The notes: generated by a model not told the origin, from the letters alone. Numbered from the stretch's first letter, positions 50,501 through 57,499 are shown. The stretch is 64,000 bases of DNA from Reticulitermes lucifugus (GCA_026260175.1 JAKCWW010000922.1:12908-76907); one strand, 5' to 3'. Program-made: numbers and translations.

Positions 50501-51509
50501 TCAGGGACTGGACTATTAGGAAACACGAGGAGCATTGGCAGTCCATACGTGGACAGAAGCAGGCTAAGGGCTTTCTGAAAAAACAAGAAAAGCTGGTGAA
50601 TTGCTCAATCTGAGCAGAAACCAGCTCAGAATAATGACAGGGTTGCTGATAGGACACTGTAATGTAAAAGGACACCTATTTAACCTGGGACTGGTAAACA
50701 GTCCTGAGTGCTGTAGGTATAAACAGGCATCTGAAACGGCCTCACACGTGCTTTATGATTGTGAGGCATTGGCCACACTAAGATTCAGGCACCTGGTTCA
50801 TCATTTTTTGAAACCAGGTGACTTTGAAGACATCTCTGTCAGTAAGATACTGCATTTTGTTCAAGGTGCAGGACTGCTGAATGAATAAGCTAAAGGGTTG
50901 CACAAAAGATCGATAGCGGTCGAAGTGCACGTGTCACTGTGGTGCCTGCCCTTCCATATTTTATAGATCTAATACACAGTACTACTGACTTCTGAAGCCT
51001 GAGTGGTGTATTCTTAAAACAACTTACCTGACATGGTAATGGGTCCAGCTGATAAGGTACTTCATTTCCCTCTTCACTTTTTAGTTGAATACAGAGTAAG
51101 CAAGCCTGTGAAACACTCAGTGTAATCTGTATTCTAGACAGTGGACAGTGTCCAGGGAATATTTTTATATTGTTTGTATAACATTTGTAGCATGTCCTTA
51201 CCTTGACAAGTATATTCACATGTGCAAGCTCAGAAGTGTGCCTTAGAGTTACATTACTGTAAATCTTGTTCTGTGTTCTGTTTGTAGATGGAGATGAGAA
51301 ACCCTGGAAGACGTTCGGTAAGTTAGTACCTTCTATTGCCAGCTTACATTTTGAGCACTTATATCTTAAAAAATCCATTCATGTTGTTTTGTCTGTTTCA
51401 TATGCAGGAATCTGGCAGTAGCTCGAACCAGCGCTCGCAGTCGTCAGCTCAGCCAAATAAATCTGGTGCCAAGCCGGGTTACAGTCCTTCTTACTGGAAC
51501 CCCAATTGA
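17407..51509 (+). CDS. lig: lingerer (UBAP2/UBAP2L-like) RNA-associated protein, 18 coding exons
   Basis: Joined exons: 17407-17541, 22344-22532, 25731-25926, 26331-26567, 27645-27907, 31590-31824, 32928-33088, 34893-35198, 36351-36587, 37478-37876, 39356-39515, 40490-40644, 42656-42811, 44899-45024, 45766-46023, 47636-47809, 51288-51317, 51408-51509. The frame stays open for about 1,172 residues and ends TGA at 51,507. Domains in order: UBA (about residues 46-108); RGG-rich region (about 155-225); acidic [10 protein letters not shown] motif (about 264-275); the conserved UBAP2/Lig motif (from residue 473); then a long Ser/Thr/Tyr/Gln-rich tail ending SPSYWNPN. Known from the family: Drosophila Lig binds FMR1, Caprin and Rasputin, restrains growth and is needed for normal copulation; vertebrate UBAP2L nucleates stress granules and its RGG region is arginine-methylated. 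The product is inferred to act in cytoplasmic mRNP granules. Fly Lig is somewhat longer, so a missed alternative exon is possible; a 105-N gap lies in intron 5. Confidence 0.93.
17811..18041. mobile_element. TTAA-flanked piggyBac-like MITE, copy 1
   Basis: The ends CCATTTGGCACTG and (reverse complement) CCCTTTGGTGCCAG are terminal inverted repeats. The left flank is TTAA (17,807-17,810) and the right is TTAT, one change from TTAA. The right end resembles that of the element at 19,803-20,766 (ATTCTGGCACCAAAGGG against ATTCTGGCGCCAGAGGG), so they are one family. Confidence 0.7.
18277..18299. repeat. (TA)n microsatellite
   Basis: Perfect dinucleotide run in lig intron 1. Confidence 0.9.
18558..18602 (-). 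ncRNA. Hammerhead ribozyme motif, left arm of element A
   Basis: On the minus strand: CUGAUGA (18,597-18,591), stem II GGCU/AGCC, GAAA, palindromic stem III CAUAUG, UA at the cleavage site, and GGGUA for stem I. The 5' side of stem I reads UACNC. The unknown base (18,599) falls at the single position where the other arm has a mismatch. Confidence 0.7.
18989..19033 (+). ncRNA. Hammerhead ribozyme motif, right arm of element A
   Basis: CUGAUGA (18,994-19,000), stem II GGCU (19,002-19,005) with AGCC (19,013-19,016), GAAA (19,017-19,020), self-complementary stem III CAUAUG (19,021-19,026), and UA (19,027-19,028). Stem I pairs UACAC with GGGUA at 4 of 5 positions. All core bases of the hammerhead consensus are present. 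A very short palindromic stem III usually works as a dimer, as in other minimal hammerheads. It lies in the sense strand of lig intron 1. Confidence 0.75.
19803..20766. mobile_element. TTAA-flanked piggyBac-like element, non-coding, 964 bp
   Basis: Exact TTAA on both sides (19,799-19,802 and 20,767-20,770). The ends CCCTTTGGTG and CCCTCTGGCG are inverted. No transposase reading frame is seen, so it is a non-autonomous or eroded derivative. The ORF at 20,010-20,288 has no recognisable domain. Confidence 0.75.
20849..21226. mobile_element. Hammerhead-bearing element B (Penelope-like, non-coding)
   Basis: It is flanked by a perfect 12-bp direct repeat AAAAGTCCCATA (20,837-20,848 and 21,227-21,238). 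It starts with the leader TACTTAATATTATACATGTT, shared with element C at 42,837. Short inverted segments follow (TTTCCAACTACTGCA and TGCAGTAGTTGGAAA). One hammerhead motif lies near the right end; the left arm lacks it. Confidence 0.8.
21131..21175 (+). ncRNA. Hammerhead ribozyme motif, element B, core altered
   Basis: Stem I ACTCC/GGAGT pairs perfectly. CUGAUGA (21,136-21,142), stem II UGGCU/AGCCA, stem III CAUG and UA are all present. The GAAA box reads AAAA, which removes the conserved G12 general base, so this copy is probably inactive. Confidence 0.75.
21827..22068 (-). repeat. tRNA-derived SINE (same family as 2,821), in lig intron 1
   Basis: On the minus strand it has a tRNA-like head with GGCCGCACAGTCTAAGGCA and a GGTTCGAATCCC-type B box (near 21,994-22,006), then the family body. 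The 3' end is marked by a C-run on the plus strand (21,815-21,825). It is flanked by TAAATAAAT direct repeats (21,805-21,813 and 22,069-22,077), a probable 9-bp target duplication. Confidence 0.85.
22344..22532 (+). CDS. lig: lig coding exon 2: UBA domain
   Basis: 63 codons, [20 protein letters not shown] through NMLLEGMGQ, which is essentially the whole ubiquitin-associated domain of Lig/UBAP2. The helical pattern ends with the [14 protein letters not shown] signature. Acceptor TTTTCAG, donor GTATGT, phase 0 at both ends. Confidence 0.95.
22533..25730 (+). other. lig intron 2
   Basis: 3.2 kb, holding the SINE at 23,890-24,150. The remainder is AT-rich and I see no further coding exon. Confidence 0.7.
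23890..24150 (+). repeat. SINE with (CTTTAC)n tail, copy 1
   Basis: B-box-like GGGGATCGAATCCCGG near 23,917, core CATTCCCGGGGGTAAAGCGG, body CTATACCTCTACTCCCCCTC, and a tail of TTTACC repeats. The copy at 32,100 shares core, body and tail. A degraded relative lies at 59,075. Confidence 0.8.
25731..25926 (+). CDS. lig: lig coding exon 3: charged and RG-rich segment
   Basis: It encodes [20 protein letters not shown] through [19 protein letters not shown]. Acceptor TTCTGCTCAG. The donor is weak: I place it at G|GTTGTA (phase 1), which gives DNRGRGRENK across the junction. An alternative, C|GTGGTT three bases upstream, also keeps the frame and would give DNRRGREN. The choice needs a transcript. 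Confidence 0.8.
26331..26567 (+). CDS. lig: lig coding exon 4: RGG-box region
   Basis: It encodes [20 protein letters not shown], then [19 protein letters not shown] and further RGG-type repeats. Such regions bind RNA and are arginine-methylated in UBAP2L. Acceptor AACTAG, donor GTAAGT, phase 1. The long minus-strand ORFs over this exon are shadows of its biased composition. Confidence 0.92.
27645..27907 (+). CDS. lig: lig coding exon 5: conserved [10 protein letters not shown] motif
   Basis: It encodes [31 protein letters not shown], then a Ser-rich stretch. The acidic [13 protein letters not shown] segment is a strong signature of Lig/UBAP2 proteins. Acceptor GATATAG, donor GTGAGT. Confidence 0.95.
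28734..28800. repeat. Dispersed repeat Y, copy 1
   Basis: GCCTGAATTTTTCGGG and TTTAAATTGTTACCAAGC recur with about 85% similarity by eye at 49,219-49,276 in intron 16. The class is unknown. Confidence 0.5.
29109..29533 (+). repeat. Dispersed repeat X, copy 2
   Basis: Inverted relative to 5,447-5,868; see that entry for the shared landmarks. It lies in lig intron 5, just left of a (CA)n(GA)n run. Confidence 0.7.
30165..30821 (+). mobile_element. pogo/Tigger-like DNA transposon derivative, 657 bp
   Basis: Inverted ends CAGTAGAACCTCGGTTATCC and (reverse complement) CAGCAGAACCTCGATTATCC are flanked by TA. Inside, near 30,418, a stretch reads [16 protein letters not shown] and then hits a stop. 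It resembles the N-terminal helix-turn-helix of Tigger transposases. The element has lost most of the transposase. Confidence 0.85.
31080..31260 (-). mobile_element. LINE 3' end with (ACAAT)n tail
   Basis: Read on the minus strand, a 3' untranslated segment (TTCTGTTATGATTTATGGATG) runs into AAATACAATACAATACAAT. This is a typical non-LTR retrotransposon tail. No coding part remains. Confidence 0.6.
31590..31824 (+). CDS. lig: lig coding exon 6
   Basis: It encodes [33 protein letters not shown], then Ser/Ala/Tyr-rich sequence. The PLTAxQSxY...LTQxxENLK segment is conserved in the family. Acceptor GTTTCAG, donor GTGAGG, phase 1. Confidence 0.92.
32100..32265 (+). repeat. SINE with (CTTTAC)n tail, copy 2 (5'-truncated)
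   Basis: It shares CATTCCTGGGGGTAAAGTGG, TAGAGCTATACCTCTACTCC and the (TTTACC)n tail with 23,890-24,150, but lacks the tRNA-like head. It lies in lig intron 6. Confidence 0.8.
32928..33088 (+). CDS. lig: lig coding exon 7
   Basis: After the split Ala codon it encodes [20 protein letters not shown] through [16 protein letters not shown]. The Pro/Arg-rich end leads into the conserved motif of exon 8. Acceptor GTTTCAG, donor GTGAGT. Confidence 0.92.
34341..34795 (+). mobile_element. pogo/Tigger-like element, short internal remnant, 455 bp
   Basis: Ends CAGCAAAATTCCTTTAATCC and (reverse complement) CAGCAAAATTCCGTTAATCT, with TA on both sides. Sub-terminal CAGCACTTGAGG and AGTCCCAAGAC are shared with the element at 54,539. 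The interior, near 34,480-34,650, looks like the end of a transposase reading frame. It lies in lig intron 7. Confidence 0.8.
34893..35198 (+). CDS. lig: lig coding exon 8: UBAP2/Lig (DUF3697) motif
   Basis: It begins [20 protein letters not shown] and continues [12 protein letters not shown], the hallmark motif of the Lig/UBAP2 family. In UBAP2L the surrounding region contacts stress-granule partners. The rest is Ser/Thr-rich and ends SALTQNQK. Acceptor TTGTTGCAG, donor GTCAGC, phase 0. Confidence 0.96.
35286..35404. mobile_element. TTAA-flanked MITE, 119 bp
   Basis: TTAA lies at 35,282-35,285 and 35,405-35,408. The ends TCCTTCAGTGATGC and (reverse complement) CCACTCAATGCCAG are imperfect inverted repeats. 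It is probably piggyBac-like. Confidence 0.5.
36351..36587 (+). CDS. lig: lig coding exon 9
   Basis: 79 codons starting [20 protein letters not shown] and ending [11 protein letters not shown]; Ser/Tyr/Gln-rich low complexity. Acceptor TTTCAG, donor GTATCC, phase 0. Confidence 0.9.
37478..37876 (+). CDS. lig: lig coding exon 10: Tyr/Ser-rich low-complexity segment
   Basis: 133 codons, [20 protein letters not shown] through NTGTKEAQ, rich in repeated SY, PSY and QS pairs. Such prion-like segments promote condensation in granule proteins. Acceptor ATTTTAG, donor GTGAGG, phase 0. Confidence 0.93.
39356..39515 (+). CDS. lig: lig coding exon 11, followed by a GC donor
   Basis: It encodes [20 protein letters not shown] through [11 protein letters not shown]. 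The exon ends CACAG and the intron begins GCAAGT, the classic strong form of a GC donor. Joining to 40,490 keeps the frame and gives [10 protein letters not shown]. Confidence 0.88.
40490..40644 (+). CDS. lig: lig coding exon 12: conserved PPGVPPML segment
   Basis: It encodes [20 protein letters not shown], then [20 protein letters not shown] and [12 protein letters not shown]. This is one of the best conserved C-terminal stretches of insect Lig. Acceptor AGTTTCAG, donor GTAATG. Confidence 0.95.
42460..42505. repeat. (GT)n and (GA)n microsatellite
   Basis: Simple repeat in lig intron 12. Confidence 0.85.
42656..42811 (+). CDS. lig: lig coding exon 13
   Basis: 52 codons, [20 protein letters not shown] through [10 protein letters not shown]. 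The [11 protein letters not shown] segment is conserved in the family. Acceptor TTGTTGCAG, donor GTAGGA, phase 0. Confidence 0.94.
42914..42958 (-). ncRNA. Hammerhead ribozyme motif, element C left arm (best copy)
   Basis: Minus strand: stem I ACUCC/GGAGU pairs at 5 of 5. CUGAUGA (42,953-42,947), stem II GGUU/AGCC (one G-U), GAAA (42,928-42,925), palindromic stem III CAUG, and UA at the cleavage site. Every consensus core position is filled. It is antisense to lig. Confidence 0.8.
43376..43420 (+). ncRNA. Hammerhead ribozyme motif, element C right arm
   Basis: Stem I ACUCC/GGAGU is perfect. CUGAUGA (43,381-43,387), stem II GGCU/AGUC (one G-U) and GAAA (43,406-43,409) are present. Stem III reads AAUG instead of the palindrome CAUG, which should weaken dimer formation. 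It is in the sense strand of lig intron 13. Confidence 0.7.
43500..44898 (+). other. Rest of lig intron 13
   Basis: Positions 43,890-44,450 look like an eroded repeat, but I cannot assign a family. No coding exon is seen. Confidence 0.4.
44899..45024 (+). CDS. lig: lig coding exon 14
   Basis: 42 codons, [20 protein letters not shown] then [20 protein letters not shown] and YP. The [16 protein letters not shown] segment is a family signature. Acceptor TTTACAG, donor GTAAAA, phase 0. Confidence 0.96.
45316..45362. repeat. Fold-back family F, 47-bp minimal copy
   Basis: It contains only the family ends, ATTTCAGGCTTCGG and GCCGTGTAATAACCCAGAAG. It is flanked by a perfect 13-bp direct repeat AAGTTAATGTTTG (45,303-45,315 and 45,363-45,375). 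It lies in lig intron 14. Confidence 0.75.
45766..46023 (+). CDS. lig: lig coding exon 15
   Basis: 86 codons, [20 protein letters not shown] through SHVTLGKVN. Rich in Gly-Tyr-Gly-Ser repeats ([12 protein letters not shown]). The [13 protein letters not shown] and [10 protein letters not shown] segments fit the family. Acceptor TTTTCAG, donor GTAAGT, phase 0. Confidence 0.94.
46850..47156. mobile_element. TTAA-flanked MITE with an internal sequence gap
   Basis: TTAA lies at 46,846-46,849 and 47,157-47,160. The ends CACATTCACTTCC and (reverse complement) CACGTTTACTGC are inverted, and AAATTGCCAGCG occurs inverted further in. A gap of 37 N (46,928-46,964) interrupts it, probably because of the palindromic sequence (GTCGACCATGGTCGAT). 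Confidence 0.7.
47636..47809 (+). CDS. lig: lig coding exon 16
   Basis: 58 codons, [20 protein letters not shown] through [12 protein letters not shown]. The [15 protein letters not shown] segment is strongly conserved in Lig. Acceptor TTTTCAG, donor GTAACA, phase 0. Confidence 0.96.
50211..50240. repeat. (TAGAA)n microsatellite
   Basis: Pentanucleotide repeat directly upstream of the LINE fragment. It may be the tail of another element on the minus strand. Confidence 0.85.
50290..50945 (+). mobile_element. LINE fragment: RNase H domain and C-terminal zinc-knuckle region
   Basis: The first frame reads [20 protein letters not shown], the C-terminal signature of a LINE RNase H (HxG...GNExAD). 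A frameshift near 50,590 moves the rest to another frame: [20 protein letters not shown] and then C-x3-[YK][12 protein letters not shown], a zinc-knuckle-like end. A stop follows at about 50,886. It is 5'-truncated. RNase H is found in the I, R1 and related LINE clades; which one is not resolved. The insertion is in the same orientation as lig. Confidence 0.88.
51288..51317 (+). CDS. lig: lig coding exon 17: 30-nt microexon
   Basis: 10 codons, [10 protein letters not shown], between acceptor TTTGTAG and donor GTAAGT, phase 0 on both sides. Skipping it would keep the frame, so it may be alternatively spliced. It is only 90 bp from the last exon. Confidence 0.7.
51408..51509 (+). CDS. lig: lig coding exon 18 (C-terminus and stop)
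   Basis: It encodes [33 protein letters not shown], then TGA. The SYWxxN ending is typical of the family's C-terminus. Acceptor ATATGCAG. Confidence 0.93.
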   Translation, partial: ESGSSSNQRSQSSAQPNKSGAKPGYSPSYWNPN

Positions 51510-52490
51510 ACAGAGCAAGGCAGGTTTGGTGGATGGGGGGAATATTTGTAGGTGCTTTGTGATTCATTTACCATTAAACAGTGCAAGGTGTTTCATACTT
51601 TGTGCAAATCAAACATTGATGATTAAAACATTTTTGTCTGCACTAAGGTTTCTTTATAAAAATATTTTAATCTGCAATGTATTATTTACACAAACTATGA
51701 CCAAAATGTTCTAAAGAGAAGCCAACATCTTTGGAAATCGAGCTCACAGTAAATGTAAATTCTTTCTTAATGGATTAAACTTCTGTAGGTCACACTCTAC
51801 TTCATGTAGTTGTTTGTGTTGTCATACTTTTGGTTACAAGTCGCCACTTTTCCAGTAACCCTTCAGCACATTAATTTTGTATGTTGTGGTATTTTGTGTT
51901 AGCTTCAAGTAAAGTGTGTAGGAGAATGCCATGCATTTGTATAATGAGGGACTATGTAGCAATGTCATCCCTTCTCTTGTATAGAATGTTTTGATCATTG
52001 AGGAATTAAATTAATTGGAAATAATGTTACACCTCCTTATTTGTATTACTTAATAATGTATATCCACCTGTACCATCAAGCCTGTAGAAAATGTGTAGAT
52101 GAATTATAATTTCTTGAGCGTAAAAATAATTTGTTTTCAAAAAGGCAGTAGTTCTTTTCTCTCTCGCTGTCTCTCTTTAAACTTGAACATATATAGAGTT
52201 TTGTATTTGCCTTATTGGCTTTTTGCACCCACATTGTATGTTCAAGTTTGATTGGACTTGTAGTGTGAATCTAAATGTACTTTTGAGAATTATATCTCAA
52301 ACTGTGTATTATATGTGTAGTCTAGTATTATTTTGTAAGTGCGATCAACAGTGAATAACTTGAGATGAAGTACTAAATATGATGTGTACTATTTTTCCTT
52401 CTGTATTTTCTATTGAATTTTGTAGTATGCAAGAATAATTTGCTATCACTGGTTATGCATAAGTAAATAAATATTAATATTATTTCATGG
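51510..52490 (+). other. Probable lig 3' untranslated region
   Basis: AT-rich, no long ORF. AATAAA at 52,466-52,471 is the first clear poly(A) signal. Another lies near 52,779. Confidence 0.6.
52466..52471 (+). terminator. Candidate poly(A) signal of lig
   Basis: AATAAA about 960 bases after the stop codon. Confidence 0.5.
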
Positions 52491-52499
52491 TACTTTTTT

Positions 52500-53419
52500 T
52501 TGGTGCAAGTGAAAAATGCCTCAGTGGGTAGAATTCAAAACGTGTAGTGATACGACATTGTAAGTTATGGGAACTTACAAGGGTGGTGCAAGATATGGAA
52601 CATTAGACTCACAGTGTTCAAGGACAGCAGTCAAAGTGAATATTCGCTTTTCATTTTTGCTTGTATTTCATGTGTACATTTCCTTTTCTGCAAATGAAAT
52701 TGGACTCTTGGTGTGTTGGATACAATTTTTTAAAAGCTGAAAGAAAGTAAATCTGGCAGTACTAATGAAAGATGTTATGAATAAATCAGTGGAATATGTT
52801 TGGATAGCTGGAATATTGTTTTCAATGAGGTTGTGTCTTGAACATATGACTCCATGAATATTAGAAGTGCCGCTGGAGGTGTCGTAGCACGATAAGCTGC
52901 AGTAATAGAAAAGTGTGACTAGGAAGGTGTGGAAGGAAGGGGCAACAAGAAATGACCAAAGTTGCAGTGATCATTACAGAAACTGTTCAGAGGTAGAGGA
53001 GATGAGGTATGTATATTACTGTGGTGGGGAGAAGATGCTTATTAAGGGGGGAACATGGATAGATTTTTGTTTAGGAGGCCTATAATTATTAGAAAATGAA
53101 GAAAAGAAATATAATTTTTATATATATTATGTTTGTTATTCTCTCTTCAAAACTGTGTAGCCAAGCAGCCCAAGAGTATTGATTTTGATTCCAGTTATAT
53201 TTTAGGTCAGGTAATTTTCTCTTCTCTCACTTCCCCCCCNTTCCAGTAATTCAAAAAAGATTTTCAAGTAACGTAAAAGAAGTTCACCTGTCAATTTCAT
53301 ATGGGTGTAAAATCGGAGATCTGCAGATAATTTTTGAATGTAAGAGGGCATAACTAATGGAAGACTGGGGAAAATTCCATAAAGAGCTTTGTAATTTGTA
53401 TTTATTGCCAAATTTTATT
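52500..53419. other. Intergenic stretch, no gene recognised
   Basis: AT-rich DNA with a C-run and single N near 53,233-53,240. Nothing else seen. Confidence 0.4.
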
Positions 53420-53565
53420 AAGGTGATTAAATCAAGAAGGATGAACTATGGGCAGGGCCTGTAGGGCACACAGGAAACATGAGAGAAGCATACCAGAGTT
53501 TAATCATAAGAACTGAAGGGAAGGGGCCACTTAGAAGACCTGGACATAAATGGATCTTAGAGAAT
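53420..53565 (+). mobile_element. LINE reverse-transcriptase C-terminal remnant
   Basis: KVIKSRRM in one frame is followed, after a frameshift, by WAGPVGHTGNMREAYQSLII, then RTEGKGPLRRPGHKWILEN. This is a degraded form of the 'WAGHVARMGE...GKRPLGRPRRRW' tail found at the end of many insect LINE polyproteins. Confidence 0.75.
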
Positions 53566-54538
53566 TAGGGTGTGAGGGTACAGACCATATCCATCTCACA
53601 TATGATAGGTGTCAATTGTAGGATGTTGTGGACAGTCTTGAGCTGTAGAAGGCAGCAAGCTTTTTGGTAAGCTGAGTCATTATATCTTCCCAAGAATGAC
53701 TCTTGCCAGTATGTATACTTCGGACGTCAGAAAGTAATACTTTCACATGTGTCCAGCTTGTTTACTTTTATTTCGTGTTCAGTATTGTTAGCCCCTGATC
53801 CATTATCTCATTGTAATTTTTCCTTCATTTCAGGCTTTCCTCTGCTTAGTCTTCAGATCTGTTGTTGTCAAGGGCTCATGAGGATTGTACTGTAAGTGTG
53901 TAACTGTATGCGGACTGAGAAGGAAAACATACTTATGTGTCATAGAGATTAAAGACGTTCCTGATTAATGGGTTTAAGGGCATCTCCGCTGCACTAGGCT
54001 TTTGTATCCTAATGCAACATTATACAAATCAGAAGTAGTCTTAACAAGAGTGGAAGTGTATTCTGAAGGAGTAACATTTTTATCTGTGTTACAAATTTGT
54101 GTTCGTCTCTGGTGTTGATGTTCACTCTCACCAGAATTAAATTTCACATATGTGTATAGGAGTTGATATTTTGTAAATTTGAAATGTTAACTATTGATTT
54201 TTTGCACTTCATCCTGAACTGTTGAACATACGCATAGATTTCTGGTATAAAAACTATTGCTGGTGAATGGATAGCCATAACCTGTGTAAAACGAAAGGAG
54301 TGTTGGATTTGAACAATTTCCCTGAAACTTGAGGGTTGGAAGCAGTAATTCTCTGAGGATTGTGCTAGAATACCATTTCTTTCATTAGCTGAAACAGCAA
54401 ACATGAAGATGGATGTCTCGCCACCAGGAAGGATGAAATAAAGTCATGCGCATTTTTATTGCGAAGGAATATTTTCTCGCTTAGTTTGGAATGTACCTGT
54501 TTTGCTTATAATAGTACTGCTGAAGGAGAAAGCATATA
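53566..54538. other. Intergenic stretch, no gene recognised
   Basis: Only short ORFs. I see nothing I can name. Confidence 0.4.
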
Positions 54539-55172
54539 CAGTCAAATTCCTTTAATCTGGCTACTGATAATCCAGAAATACTTATAGTTCAGCACTTGAG
54601 GAAAATAGTCCCAAGACTGGATGTGTTTGATCTGTGCCCAGAAGTGTCACCATCGATAACATTCTGTGACTTTAACTTGTGTTATCTTGACTTTATTGAA
54701 CTTGTTTAACTATTATAATTAATTGAGAAGATCCCAAGATGAGTAAACAAGGTACTGCTGGCAAGAGGAAACGCATAACTTTAATGATTTCTCAGAAACT
54801 TGAAATAATTAGGCAGCTTGAAAGTGTCAGAACCAAAGTGTGTTTTTGCCTTCATACAACATTGGATCATCAGCTGTCTATGGTGTAAAGAAACAGAAGG
54901 ACCAGTTAGGATCGTTTATGGCATCAGGTGAAAGTGTGAAGGGGCCTTTTCGAGTGACAGACATTGAAACAGCCCAAATTAGCACAATTGGACAAGGTGT
55001 TGTATGAGTGGTTTACAGCAGGGCATGTGATAATTGAAAAAACAAGGTCTTTTTATGATGAAAGGAACTGACAAGTGAACATTTTTGGAAGGCTGGCTGC
55101 AAAATGTAGGTACTGCCAGATAATCCAGCACCTGTCCTGTCCCATGGGTGCCAGATTACAGGAATTCTACTG
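54539..55172 (+). mobile_element. pogo/Tigger-like transposon with broken transposase
   Basis: Ends CAGTCAAATTCCTTTAATCT and (reverse complement) CAGTAGAATTCCTGTAATCT. TA is on the left; the right flank reads CA. From ATG at 54,739 it encodes MSKQGTAGKRKRITLMISQK then LEIIRQLES, the CENP-B-like helix-turn-helix start of Tigger transposase, and then loses frame. Later pieces (KQPKLAQLDKVLYEWFTAGH) fit the next domain. The catalytic part is gone. Same family as 34,341 by its ends. Confidence 0.85.
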
Positions 55173-56330
55173 CAACTGTTATTACACAAATCGCACGGTA
55201 CTAACTTCTACTGAAGTGAAACTTTGTTTCTGACAAATGATATGCTAATTATGAGGCTTCATTGAGTAACAAAGGCTGTCTGTCTTCGTGATGCAGTTAG
55301 ATCATTAAAGGAGACCCATTCTAATTGTATTTCTTTTGAATAGGGATATTTTGTGTGGTAGTGTACGAATTGTTGTAGGAACATGTGATCACCCATTTGA
55401 TGGATGTGTTGAACTAGGTACTTTCACACAGATGGTTAAAGATGCAGGAATGATTTGGATTATAAATGAGGCAGACATACAGATCAAAAAGCCTGCTTTT
55501 TTTTAAGCTGCTTGTGGTGGTTATAAAAGTGGTAGTATATTGACAAATAGAAAGTTTGTTAAAGAATGTATACAGTACTTCCATATCAGAGGTGAATTTA
55601 TAGTATGGGTTCCTGCGTGTTAGGAAAGGAGCATGGGGTTTGTAGTGAGGATCCATTTTTCACATTTCTACAATATAAATAATGAGATTCCTGTAACCTG
55701 TACATTTTGTTTTGAATTTATAGCATGAAGTGTTCGTCCATGAACTGGAAAAGATTCACTGTTTAATTATAGTATTAAGTTCCGAATGCGAACACAAAAA
55801 TTAGGTTGCAATAATATATGCTTGTTATTCTGTCATCTGCCTGTTGCTTCCAAGTGCATGCACAGGTTTAGTCTCTCATGGAGAATAATTTCATATCTTC
55901 ATCTCTAAACCCCCCCCCTCCTCCTCCTCCTCCTCTGCTTTATGCCTTATATGCCTTTCTTCTTTTTCCTGCATTGCTTTTCCATCCCTATTATATGTCC
56001 ATTTTATTGTCATTCCTCTCCCCTTTCTTCCCTCTCTCTTCTGTGTCAAAAGTTTCCCAAGACCACAACATTTTCCCAGAAGTCTGTGTCTTCCATGAGT
56101 GCAGATGTATTCATACATCACCTGGCTTTTGTGTGTGCATTCATTTTTAGATGCATATGCAAAATATCTGTAAAGTACTTCATCATGTGTGTCCACATGG
56201 AGCATCTTGGCGCCCAGCAGGATGGATTTTGTGAAATTTTATATTTGGGAATGTTTACTAAACATTTCTAAATGTTTGTTTTAGTTTAATTTGTTAGTAG
56301 CAAGTATGCTTTTCCTATTCCCCCCCNCCC
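55173..56330. other. Intergenic stretch, low-complexity C/T-rich patch
   Basis: Positions 55,908-55,935 are (C)n(TCC)n, and the adjacent pyrimidine-rich tract to about 56,040 causes the spurious ORFs here. The segment at 56,150-56,280 resembles the inner part of repeat X. Confidence 0.5.
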
Positions 56331-57339
56331 CAAATATTATGCCAGGACAAAACAAGTTTATTGGAGGTACCATCTTTACTGTCGTTCGTTAGTGGAACTG
56401 ATTTCATCAAAGATGCTGTGCCTGAATCCACTTCAGGCATGCTTGATAACTGGCCTTCAACTAAGTGCCAAAAATGGACAAGACAGTTTTCGATTATAAC
56501 GAGTTAAAATCACAATACAACGTACGGTGTCAAACTTGCGGATGAGACGAAGGTGCAGAGAAATGGCCACCACAGTGTACAAAGAAGTAGATTTTGTTCA
56601 AAACATTTACATACTTGTGCTTTGTAAGGTTATATACTAAACGTCCCTCCAGAAAAATGCCAGGATAATACCTCAGATTAAGTCACAAATTCTACCTTCC
56701 ACGTCCTTTGAGCCATTGAGAGCGTGGTGAAATAAGCCATAAGTAAATACTGTTGTGAAGGTAAGTGGAGGATCATCGTGGACGAATCGTTCAAAGTGAA
56801 CTCGGTGGATGAACCAAATTCTGTTTACATTGTTCATAAACATAGTACACGATAGTGTACTTCAAAATGGCGGCAACTGAACTCGTTTAGGTGTCTGTAT
56901 TCTCTGTGATTGTTTAATCAATGAATGCAGGAGCATTTATTTAAAAAAAAGAGCCTCTGTTGACACTGAGGTTCGTGGAATACAAATGCAACGCAGGAAT
57001 GAGTGTCCTTGTTTGAACCAAAACAGTTTTGACACGCAAATGTAGGCCTGCACCACTTTTTTTTTTCTGGTTGTGTTACCTTGGCTAGCTCAGCAGCACA
57101 CCTAGTACGAACTGTTGTGATTTGCAATTTTACGTCCTCTACGGTGAGTTCCAGAAAATTCAGTTAGTGCACAATTTCCTGTCATGCATTTTCACGAGCT
57201 GTTTTGTTTGTATAGTGTTCATGGTGTGTGGTTGTCCTTCCATTTGAAAAACCATAGTAGGTTATTTTCAAGCAGAACAATGGAAAAGGAATCAGACAGC
57301 AAAGAAGCGCCTGTTGTTCACTGCGCAGGAACACGTAGT
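56331..57339. other. Intergenic stretch, CpG-richer again
   Basis: No gene recognised. TTTACATTGTTC near 56,824 recurs at 57,350 and, inverted, at 57,476. Confidence 0.4.
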
Positions 57340-57344
57340 GACGC

Positions 57345-57495
57345 GTTTGTTTACATTGTTCGCTTTCGATGATTCATTCATTGGATCGGGCCAACTTTTT
57401 TCATCCTTCATCGTGGATGATCTCTTGTGGTGAATAGACTTTAAAACTGTTCACTTTTAGTGATTCAGCCAAAGTGAACAATGTAAACCCGCCTT
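57345..57495. repeat. Short inverted-repeat element, about 150 bp
   Basis: GTTTACATTGTTCGCTTTCG on the left is inverted relative to AAAGTGAACAATGTAAAC on the right. GATTC/GAATC blocks also pair. It is followed by CCGCCTTAA. It is a MITE-like structure of unknown superfamily and may be the end of a larger element starting near 56,760. Confidence 0.5.
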
Positions 57496-57499
57496 AATG

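Larger units (their letters stand above)
47810..51287 (+). other. lig intron 16
   Basis: 3.5 kb holding repeat Y copy 2 (49,219-49,276), a possible degraded TTAA element from 49,333, a (TAGAA)n run (50,211-50,240) and a LINE tail with RNase H (50,290-50,945). No host exon is seen. Confidence 0.65.

Noticed and set aside
55878-56271. ORFs of 90-109 codons on both strands
   Set aside because: They arise from a C/T-rich low-complexity tract.
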